A DNA stretch of 64,000 bases, from assembly GCA_016800925.1 (NCBI GenBank), contig JABCPU010000176.1, positions 1 through 64,000 of the forward strand. The letters run 5' to 3'. Shown in pieces: positions 44,629 to 53,553 of this stretch; the stretch's first letter is position 1, and every line of letters begins with the position of its first letter. The stretch comes from Suillus spraguei. Taxonomy: Eukaryota > Basidiomycota > Agaricomycetes > Boletales > Suillaceae. A program made the position numbers and the translations under genes. The notes beneath the pieces are model-generated. The model was given only the letters and a program-made list of their open reading frames with translations. It made no database searches and was not told the DNA's origin.

Positions 44629-47600
44629 CTATATCCTCTCAGGCTCTGCACCATCTGATCCACGATCCTGTGCGACCGCTTCCTCTGACCGTGTCTGTTG
44701 AGCTGCTGCCAATCTCTTATCTTCCTGTCGTTGGGCTAACTTCGACCACGGCCTAGACTGAAGTTCTTTCACATCAATAATCGCAAGCTGCTTCTCCAAC
44801 AAACGGCAGAGGTCAAGACCATGACGCGCGAGGCGCGGTAGAATGGATACAAATTGCAGTGCTTGAAAAGGGTCTCTGATGTCGTAGTATCTAATGTTGC
44901 GTTCCATGACGTAGATTTGCTACATCACTGGTGAATTCCCTCGAAAATGGTGAACGAAGAGAGCACATACCTTATTTCTCATCCATGCCATTGTGACTGC
45001 ACCAAGTGTGCCGTTAACAATGAGTCCGAAGACAGGCTTGTCTACGATTCCAAGTTTGGAAAGGAAGGTGACCGCTGAAACCAAATACGTTTTCATTTGG
45101 TTCATGGAAGTTGAAATTGCGGACTCGTCCTTCTTTTTGTACTCAGCCAACAAGACTGGAAGTAGTAGGTTTTGTTGACTAGGTTCGTCGCAGGGCGCAT
45201 CCCTGGAAGGTATGGCTTCTTGTGTCTGCGTCACTTGATGGCGATCAGGATGGTGGAGGAATGGGTTGTGCAACTGATTTCGATTGAGTTTCCTGGATTC
45301 CGATACGCGAGAAGAGGAAGGGACCTGAAGGGACCTGCTGGATGTTGTTTTTCGGGGGTGACCGTCGGGCGTTTCGATCTGGTGTGGAGTTTCCCCCGTG
45401 CTTGTGTCCGGCTTGTCCGGCTTTGGGCCCTGGACTAGCATGAAAGATTTCAGGAACGTGTCTTTCTCCTCGACACTAGATATGCGCTGGAGCGTCATAG
45501 TAGCAACGCCAGAACATGGAACGACAAGGATGGCGTCACATTTTCCAGTCACTGGATCCTTGGAGGAGTGATCTGCAATCACTTCAGCAAAATTGCCCAT
45601 CAAGAGGCGATGCATAATATCGTAAGAAAATTGCATTGCTTGATTTTCCGCAGCTGCGGCCTGCTCCCAACTGCCAGCGGTCTCTCTTGTCAAAGGAACA
45701 CACCGCCTTTGTTCAATGCAGAAGTCCTGGTATTCCTCAGTGACCTTGATGGCTCGTGATGCAAAGGAAGTGTCATCTGCAGCGGGATTACGAGCCAAGT
45801 TTAGCTGTCGCTCCAGCCTAGACGAATAATTAGAATGTGGATCGCCTGGCATATGAATCACGCACAACACATCCCATTGCGAGGGAGCGGGCTGGAAGAA
45901 GTTGAGAAGCAGGGCATCCCATTCATGACGCCGATCGGCTTCGTTGGCGCCCTGCAACTTTGCAATATCATCACACTGGCGAGCATTGGTGACAGCATGC
46001 AATAGAACTGAAAACTTGGACGAAATAAACTCGACATCCTCCAACGAAGGAACATCATTTGGGGTGGACTGGCAATTAGGACCGCCGTTCATGGTGCATA
46101 GATCTGTTCTGATTCCCGACACAAAGCGATCTACCTTGACATTCGATAGCTGCCCGCGATGTCATGAGAATTAGTACCAAAAGTGATCCTACAGACTCAC
46201 TATCGTTTTAATACCGTCCGACCAGGTAAACGCTGTCATGTGATCATACAACTCTACCATTGTATTAATTCCGGTCTTCTTCGCTAGTTCTTCAGACCGT
46301 ACTGGGATCCGACCGACGGTGAATGCATTGCGTTCAAACAGCCAGTTGGATAATGTCATACTGTCATCGAGGCCGGTATCAGACAGAGCGGCGAATCTGG
46401 ACGCGAGAAACGATCATTGAACGGTAGTCAGCCAAGAAACAGGTTCCATACTGCGAATTTGGGTATGGGCTGGGTGCACGCGATGAGGTCGATGTCCTGA
46501 ACTCAGATAACGATCGTGGCCCTGGACTGGTCCGTTTTGATGATCTCTTCGAGGACGATGTTTGCGGCCCTCTTCCTCAGCAGGTAAAATAAGATCATGA
46601 ATAGAGTAACTGATGCAAACTTACCGTCCTTTCACGTTTATCGCGCGGGTGTCTTGGGGCACCCTAAAGCTTCGAGTTAGTTTTGTGTTGATAAGCGTGA
46701 CATAGATCAAATTATTGACCGGATGTTTGCGCCATGGACTTGTTCATCCTCGACGATGGTCGCAAGCAAGGGAGAACTCATTGTTTCGTATGATACAAGC
46801 GCAGTATCCGAGAGCAGGGGAGGAGTATCAGGACTAGATGAGGATGATGCCTCGCTAAATGGGCATTAACATTCTGACTTACAAGTAAAAATAAAATGTC
46901 GTACCTAGAACTCGTCTCCACGTGTACCTGGTGGGTCCAGAACGCCACCCGTTCATCCAATGGTCCTCCAGACTGAGTTTCAAAGTCGGGTAAATCGGAT
47001 CTCCAGTGCAACGGAGTCAGGGAATCGACTGCTTCTATCGACATCGAACCCTTGATATCTTCGAAATGAGTCCGCAACCCCAAAATAAATTGGGCAAGGT
47101 TGATAGCAGAACAGGTGTCAGTGAAATCAAACACCCCCATCCGGGAATCTAAGCCGATATCTGCCGCTAAAGCGAGGTGCGCTGCAGGCTACAGGAAGGT
47201 CAACGTGGAAAAATATGCAGTGATTTTGAACTTGCCATGTGACCTTCCTCTGACTGATCGGGGTCGAGCCACCCGAAAATGGCCGTGGCAATCGTACCTG
47301 TGCTGGAACAGCACAGGCCGACAACAGGCTGACGGATCCCCCACACACGTCTCTGATAAAGAGTGCTGCACATTAGAGGAACGATATTATGGGAGTCGGC
47401 GACTAGTAAAACTGGGACCACAGCAGAAAGGCGTCTGCCTCGACCCGAAAGCATGTGCGCTTGCAAGGGCAGGTCGAGTGACTCAACAGAGCCATCGCTC
47501 GAGTCTGAATCTGCGGAATGCATCGATTCATCCTCGTCCTTCTCGTTTCGCGAGCTGGTCCTGGATGTGTCAGAATGGGTCCTAGGCGCAGAAAAGATGG

Positions 47601-48102
47601 CATGTGCAGCAAGAAGAGTGGCACGTCCGTCAATGAGATTTAGCGGCTGACTCGCCACGTTCTGAGCTCGTGGCATGATGAACGATGCATCTTCGCTGTA
47701 ATGATATTTGGTTCTTGGTTCAATGCTTGACGAGCATGTCACTTACAGAATCATAACATCTGGGGACAACGTATTTGACAGTGAATGGAAGAGCTGAGAC
47801 CAATGGGGAACAGTAGATCTCTCGCCACCGTAGTGAGGAAGCTCAGCAAGTGCGCTTAGTCCTGCGGCTGTTGACTGAATCAAGACCTGGAAATCCTTTG
47901 CAGTGTATGAATCTGATGCAAGTGCTTGATGGGGAACGAGTGACTGTAAAAATGTCGAGGACAACGCACTGGGAAGATGCTCCGAGTCGTTATTGGGGCT
48001 GTCGGGACAGTGGAACGGCGACAACAAGGAAGCAATACCGCGCACTGGTTCAGGCCAGCCTGTGGGCTGGGTCACGTAGTGAACAACCTCGCCAAAAGTC
48101 AT
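44629..48102 (-). CDS. Gene X, unit D copy: large multi-exon protein, possible PD-(D/E)XK core
   Basis: Exon 1 48102-47747 (MTFGEVVHYVTQ start), exon 2 about 47695-47231 (acidic patch, then GLCCSSTGTIATAIFGW), exon 3 about 47182-46905 (FDFTDTCSAINLAQFILGL), two or more small exons, one at about 46390-46200 (FAALSDTGLDDSMTLSNWLF), a large exon about 46150-44971 and a last exon 44919-44629 ending PERI. Exon 1-2 and large-last junctions use clean GT-AG signals. The large exon has EVIADHSSKDPVTGKCDAIL, a hydrophilic linker and LLPVLLAEYKKK, then a strand-like FGLIVNG. An acidic residue followed by E-x-K resembles PD-(D/E)XK nucleases, but the fold is unproven. I do not recognise the family. Frames are open here and in unit B. 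Confidence 0.65.
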
Positions 48103-48531
48103 TGTAAGTCAAGCGGTGTAGACTTTGGAAGCACTTGATGGTTAGTTGTACTAGCACGTAGTACTTAAAAGTTAACGCTAGATTCAGCAGTATGCAATTG
48201 ATCGAAGAATCGAATGTCAATGATCGACTGTGGTCATTATTCGGTCACGTGCACTCTGTACGTGTTTTGCACATGTGACATATTAAGCGAGTTTCAAAAG
48301 TCACTTTGAGTACCACCGTGGCTTTAAAATATGCGCCAGTGATTTTCATGTGCTCGTGCGGAGAAAAACATAAGGCAGCCCATCAGAGGCTTTGCTTATT
48401 GTAAATATGCTATTTCCACCATTTCATATCGAAAATAATGTGCTAATCGATGCTTTTTTCCTCAGCCACCACGATAATCATCATATTCTGGCACACCCCA
48501 GCTGTTCCGAGCACAACCAGTTCTTACTGGG
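48103..48531. promoter_or_regulatory. Gene X promoter region, unit D
   Basis: CACGTG at 48246-48251; the second box is CACATG. The remainder is conserved spacer up to the unit E marker at 48532. Confidence 0.35.
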
Positions 48532-48682
48532 GCTGACTAGTGACACACAGTACAGCAATTTGGTGCGAGATGACACTAGCTGATGCAGACTGTAGTGCCC
48601 AATGGATGTCTCCGATGTCTGCTTTGAAGGGCATATGGTAACAATACAAGCGCAAACAAGATACCCTGACCTTTAAATACAG

Positions 48683-49433
48683 CTAGAGTATTTCTATGGT
48701 ACGAATGTCCATGTCATCAACGGAAGTAATGTCTTTGACCTGTGCAACAATGTTATAGTCCGACGCGATCCTCTTGTATTCTCTGACACGCTGCTGCGCT
48801 AGTAAAAATGCGTCGAAAGGCTGTCCGAGGCGAACCATCAACCGCAACGCTCGAGAGACAGGATCCTCTTCAACAGGCGAGCCGCCGGAAAACATGCTCA
48901 AATCATACGGTTGTGACTCGTCAACCGGGGACCCGGTCTCACTCCAATCTCCTGTGCTCTCCGTATCATCTGTGAAGTCAGGCTGTTCCGCAAAGTCAGG
49001 CACTCCGAGGAGATACCGATCCCATGGACGGACGAGTAAGAATGCCTGCTGAATGGGCTTTGCCCGCGAAACTGAACTATGGTCTCTGCAGTGGTGATGA
49101 AGAGATCGTGAAGGCCGTCTGCCTTGATTATATGCTCCTTGATTGGACCGCTCTTCCGTCTGACTTGCGAATCGAGGAGCCATCAGCTGTTCAAGCTGGT
49201 CATACATTTTCAATGCTAGAGCTGTAGACACGGATTCGCGCAATGAAGAGACTTGTGTGTGAATATCATCTTCAGACAAAGGTGGAAGGGTGCGTGAAGG
49301 GGTGGTGTAAGAGGTGATATGAGCTGGAAGACAGCTGTTGAACTCGGAAGGTTGTCCGATCCAGTCGAGAACACTTATGTCGCCTGATTGAGCAACGATT
49401 TCCTGTAAGAGCCGCCCAAGCGCACGTTGGGCG
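48683..49433 (-). pseudogene. HET gene fragment E1 (C-terminal part only)
   Basis: Matches the C-terminal 230 or so codons of the HET genes, ending VEIL at 48683. An internal deletion of about 41 bp near 49163 removes the NCRLHLPCISF block and shifts the frame. Similarity ends at 49433 within the part of the HET domain that encodes GRLLQEI, where unrelated sequence begins. Confidence 0.85.
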
Positions 49434-49585
49434 CAGTCAGGAACGCATGGGGTATGTTCATGGTAATCGTGGCCACTGTAATGAACGTTGTACCTATTTT
49501 ACTTGCTCTCGCAATGCCGAACTGGTACCTAGGGGACAGGCAGAATGCGGTTGATGCTGCTGATCTTACTGGGAGGTTGGCCCTC

Positions 49586-49617
<32 letters not shown>

Positions 49618-49684
49618 GGAGGAGGAGGAGGAGGAGGAGGAGGAGGAGGAGGAGGAGGAGGAGGAGGAGGAGGAGGAAATGTAG
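49434..49684 (+). pseudogene. 3' end of a membrane transporter gene (MFS-like)
   Basis: The plus-strand frame encodes NAWGMFMVIVATVMNVVPIL and continues to AMPNWYLGDRQNAVD before an acidic run and a stop at 49682-49684. A final transmembrane helix followed by PNWYLGDRQNAVD resembles the C-terminus of fungal major facilitator permeases. Only this last part is present and no promoter or upstream exons exist, so it is a displaced gene fragment. The identification rests on pattern memory. Confidence 0.45.
49592..49677 (+). repeat. GAG trinucleotide microsatellite
   Basis: About 28 uninterrupted GAG units, which encode a glutamate run at the end of the transporter fragment. The purity of the tract suggests recent expansion and probable length polymorphism. 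Confidence 0.95.
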
Positions 49685-50305
49685 TCTGAGTCTTTCTGGA
49701 AAGACATTCTACTCTGTATTTATCATATATCATGATAAGCCTGTTCTGTTGTTTAATTTAGTAACCGCCATCATGACGATGGTCCAGCGAACGAGAGGGT
49801 TTGGGGTTATTTGGTCCTGTGTACGCCTTCAAGCTTCAAGTTGTGGGTATTTCTTCCTGTATTTGTGGAGATTAGTACATTGCATCCTAGCTTCATAAAT
49901 ACGGCAAGGTGTCTAGATGACTTAATATGAGGGAGCTGGTCCCCGTTCTGTCTTCGTGGAAGTTGATTACGGTTCTGTGACTTGATCGACTCTCTTGAAG
50001 GCGCGACACATCCAGGATAGTTCATTGTGGAGTGGTACTTGGGTTCGTGTCTCTTGCTATAGCGTCTAACTTTTATCCATTGTATTTATGTGCCAGCAAT
50101 CAGTTTCAAGGACACGAGCTGGATACAGCCACGCAACTTCTGCTTAGTCTATATCGTTCATTCACGGCAATGCACGCCGTAGGTTGAATCAAGGTAGAAT
50201 CAACCCGTCCCACAAGGACATCTTTTGCGGCGATGGTGATGCTCTCAAGTGTGATCATCAAGTACAAATTAACCAGGTTAGAGATATCCGGCCTTCAAAA
50301 TACAG

Positions 50306-51909
50306 CTACAGTATTTCTACGGTACCTATGTGCATATTATCAACGGAAGAAATGTCTTTGACTTGTGCAACAATGTTATGGTCCGACACGATCCTCTTGT
50401 ATTCTCCGGTACGCTGCCGCGCTAGTAAAAATGCGCTGAAAGGTTGTCGGAGACGAACCATCAACCGTAAGGCTTCTTTATGGTCCGACGTAATCCTCTT
50501 GTATTCTCCGGTACGTTGCCTTGCTAGTGAAAATGGGTTGAAAAGTTGTCGGAGACGAACCATCGACCATAAGGCTTCTGTGCTCTCCGAATCATCCGTG
50601 AAGTCGGGCTGCTCTGCAAAGCCAGATGCCTCGAGGAGATACCGATCCCATGGACGGACAAGTAACAACGTCCGCCGATTGAGCCTTGCATGCGAGAACT
50701 GAGGTAGGGGTTCTTTGGTGGTGATCAGCAGATCATTAAGTCCCTCTGCCTTCATATAATACGTGTCCTGGACTAGACCGCGGTTTGGGCCGACTTCCGT
50801 GACACAGAATGAAATGCAAGGCAGATGAAGTCTGCAGTTTGCAAACCGAGGAGCGCTCAGCTGTTCAAGCTGCTTATAGAATTCTAATGCCAGATCTGTA
50901 TCCATGGTTTGTCGCAACGAAGAGACTTGTGTGCGAATATCATCGTCAGACAAAGGTGGAAGGGTGCGCGGAGGGGTGGTGTAAGAGGTGATATCAGCTG
51001 GAAGACAGCTGTTGAACTCGGAAGGTTGTCCGATCCAGTCCAGAACGCTGATGTCACCCGACCGAGCCACGATCTCCTGCAAGAGGCGCCCGAGCGCATT
51101 CTGCCTCCTCTCGCCATAAATGACAGGTAGGGTGATGCCAAAAATGCCAAATAATGAGTACGCGACATCTTCCTGTAAAGTGGTGACACGCTTCGATGCC
51201 CACTGCAATTTCTCGCGCGCGCCGGTCATACCCGGACGGAAAGTCACCAGGGCCTGCGCATCTATCCCCGTCGCATTCCCTAACTCCTTCATGATTGCAG
51301 AGGACTCCTTGTGGTTAGGAGAGCGATCGCCGAGATATAGCGACCAATCCTTTTGATAAAAGATAACGACTTTCGGAGCGATGAACTCTTGAAAGGTCCA
51401 TCCTCGCTCATTCCAAATACTCCTCGCCAGTGCACCGGGCTTGGATGACGGAGGGACATCGGATAGGTAGACGATGGTAAGTGCTGAGTGGCGGTACCAG
51501 ACGAACATGGAGTTGACCGATTCCTGAACCTCGGTGTTGCTCCTCTTGTCGATGCAGCATGTGTCCATCCATGCCCATCTGTACCCAGCATCACGAGCAA
51601 CTTTGCAAAACGACTGCAGTTTCGCGATACCACCGAGCCTGTTCAACTCGTATACGACTTTGTCTTGAATGTCAGGTAGCACCGCCTCTGTTTCTTCCCA
51701 CCTGTGGGATAGCAGGACGCAGCAGAAGTACGTCGCCACTACGTCTGTGATGAGCCCCGTTTGGAGGTCTGAATGCTTTGTTGTGGATGACAAAAGCTCC
51801 TTGTACTCTGCACTTGTTTTGAAGGTGCTCATCTGTGCTGCTCAATCGCACAAAAGACCCGTGGAAGTATTAAGAAGACGTAGCGGGGAATATTCGAGTT
51901 CCTTCCAAA
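50306..51909 (-). pseudogene. HET gene copy E2, 5'-truncated, with internal tandem duplication
   Basis: The HET domain is complete (SHRWEE, WAWMDTCCIDK, RGWTFQEFIAP, EDVAYSLFGIFG) and a frame of 508 residues is open from ATG 51832 to the stop at 50306. Upstream, CDRAAQ has a TGA stop at 51842-51844 (CGA to TGA), and at 51909 the homology ends, so the TPR exons are missing. Near the C-terminus a segment of about 30 codons is duplicated: LARQRTGEYKRI occurs twice. A protein starting at 51832 would still contain the whole HET domain, so some function cannot be excluded. Confidence 0.8.
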
Positions 51910-51957
51910 GTTTCCCGAGCTAAACAGAATCCACTCAAGTGCGTTCCATATATTACA

Positions 51958-52073
51958 TGATGGGGCAGGGTTTTCCGTGATGATATCGGATTTTCATCGT
52001 AATTTACATATCTCACCCGATTCAATCATATTTACTATAGTCAAGCACATGGGATGTACTGTGACAACAGCGG
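51958..52073 (+). repeat. Imperfect direct repeat, left copy
   Basis: A segment of about 100 bp including TTTACATATCTCACCCGATT and TCAAGCACATG. It recurs with about 85 percent identity at 52347-52440, on the other side of the 273-bp MITE. It could be a subterminal repeat of the KDZ element. Confidence 0.7.
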
Positions 52074-52346
52074 CATCAGGAAATTCACACATTCCTTGAC
52101 GTGCCCTTATGCGGACTTATTTACACTTAACTGCCTTGGTGAAATTGAATCTACTTGTCCAAAATTTCAATGTGAATGAATTCAGAAAAAAAAAGTTGAG
52201 ATATATTAATATACATGTTTTATTGTATTTCGCACTCAAAAAATATAAGATATGCCAGGTGAATGATGTGAGAGAGAGCAAACAAGTTTTGAGATAAGTG
52301 AGTTAAGCTGATTAAGCATGTTAAGGAATGTGTGAATTTCCTGATG
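52074..52346 (-). mobile_element. MITE, 273 bp, second copy (inverted)
   Basis: Same ends and length as 8140-8412 and apparently identical to it when reverse-complemented. It is flanked by GG on both sides, so if a 2-bp target duplication exists it is not strictly TA. It lies between two imperfect direct repeats. Confidence 0.9.
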
Positions 52347-52440
52347 GGACAGGATCTGATTTTCACCGTAGTTTACATATTTCACCCGATTCAAGCATAT
52401 TTATGAGAGTCAAGCAAATGCAATGTATTGTGACGACATC
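52347..52440 (+). repeat. Imperfect direct repeat, right copy
   Basis: Partner of 51958-52073, containing TTTACATATTTCACCCGATT. See that entry. Confidence 0.7.
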
Positions 52441-52581
52441 AGACAGGATTGGATGACATGGGATGTTACAGTGCAGTCGCAAATAGCAAACCGCAGGGCG
52501 GGGGCACAAAAGCAGGGTGAAAACATGCAGGCAGGACAGCAATAGGCAATGAAAAAGACATACAATGCAGGGGAAAACATA

Positions 52582-53280
52582 CTAGTATAGTGCGCCGTTG
52601 CAGACGGCACAATCAGAACCCTTTGTCCACGTCCCTGTGCTCTGCAACCGCTCTGCGTCGGCCTTGTACTCATCTTGCTGTGCGGGCGTGAGTGCCGCCC
52701 AATACATGCGGAATTCTTCGGTTGTTCCACTCATCTCATTCACCTGCTTCAGCCAAAGCCATGCGCATAAGTTTCTGCATGACAAAGGTTAGTGCGAAAC
52801 ATTAAGAGACAGGCATACTAATACTTACCGAGCATTCTTCGTGGCACCTGGTCGCATCTTCTTCTTTCCGTCCACTTTTGCAGCTAACTTGTTGTTAGAT
52901 GCACTTGGTCCATCGTTGTTTGTCTTCTTGATTGGGCTAAGTGCTGGGGCAGGGACTGTCTTGGCGATTCCGTTAGGTCCGAAAATATCAGCCCTTTCAT
53001 AGCATTGGAGTTAGCAAGGACGAGCATGCAGTATGAGGTACTTACAGTGGATCCTGCAATATAATCTCATTCTCTTTGTCGGCACATTCAAGTTGTATGT
53101 TCTGAGATGTTCTTGGTGTGTGACAAGTCGGCAAGGTCTTATTTTCAGAAGTAGACACGGTCGGACATAAAGGCGATCTGGGAAGAGATGAGCCTTGTGG
53201 AGTGGGCTGCGGTAAGTGGACTCCAAATGGTGGGGCAGATGCATCGTGTGGGTAGGTTGGCGTGATGCGAGTATTTCACC
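52582..53280 (-). CDS. Small KDZ-linked gene, HMG-box-like C-terminus
   Basis: At least three minus-strand exons: about 53280-53046, 52993-52829 and 52774-52582, joined by clean GT-AG introns in frame. The first part is proline- and serine-rich. The second has a basic run (KVDGKKKMRPGATKNAR). The last has NLCAWLWLKQVNEMSGTTEE followed by FRMYWAALTPAQQDEYKADA, a helix-rich pattern like a divergent HMG box. The stop is at 52582-52584. It lies downstream of the KDZ transposase on the same strand and may be an accessory DNA-binding protein of the element. The upstream start exon was not found. Assignment to HMG is tentative. Confidence 0.45.
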
Positions 53281-53553
53281 TGATGTTGGTAGACGGATAT
53301 ATCATTATGGGCTATAGCCCTAAAACTGGGATACATCCCTCAATTCAACTATCCATTGACATGATACATCACTGTAGGCTAATTATCCATCTATGCGCTG
53401 CCATGGTTCTCCATCCGAGAGCCGGCACATTTGTTACTTTGACGGCAGATGCCCGGCCAATGTCTAAGTTGAGCAACTTGAGCATTCCCTGAGAATCTGA
53501 GATCCAAGGTTGATTGATTGAAAATGTCACTATGTATGAAGGTACAGAAGCTA

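Larger units (their letters stand above)
38808..48531 (-). repeat. Array unit D
   Basis: Fourth unit, about 9.7 kb. HET and gene X have open frames. WD40 has lost its central blades and EEP is frameshifted. Shorter than A and C mainly because of the WD40 deletion. Confidence 0.85.
49434..50290 (+). other. Foreign insertion between HET fragments
   Basis: About 860 bp unrelated to any other unit. It begins with the transporter-like coding end and microsatellite described separately, followed by about 500 bp that could be its former 3' untranslated region and flank. No terminal repeats were found, so capture during double-strand-break repair is more likely than transposition. Confidence 0.55.
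48532..51909 (-). repeat. Array unit E, partial and rearranged
   Basis: Contains a 3' HET fragment (E1, 48683-49433), a foreign insertion (49434 to about 50290) and a second HET copy (E2, 50306-51909) that stops abruptly at its 5' side. WD40, EEP and gene X are absent. The E2 truncation point coincides with the start of the KDZ transposon region. Confidence 0.8.

Noticed and set aside
49375..49707. Minus-strand poly-serine and plus-strand poly-arginine frames across the GAG tract.
   Set aside because: These are frame shadows of the trinucleotide repeat; only the glutamate frame joins a plausible protein end.
5902..51909. NACHT or NB-ARC domain between the WD40 and HET parts, as in HET-E.
   Set aside because: No P-loop (GxxxxGK[ST]) or related motif was seen in any unit, so these are not classical NLR proteins.
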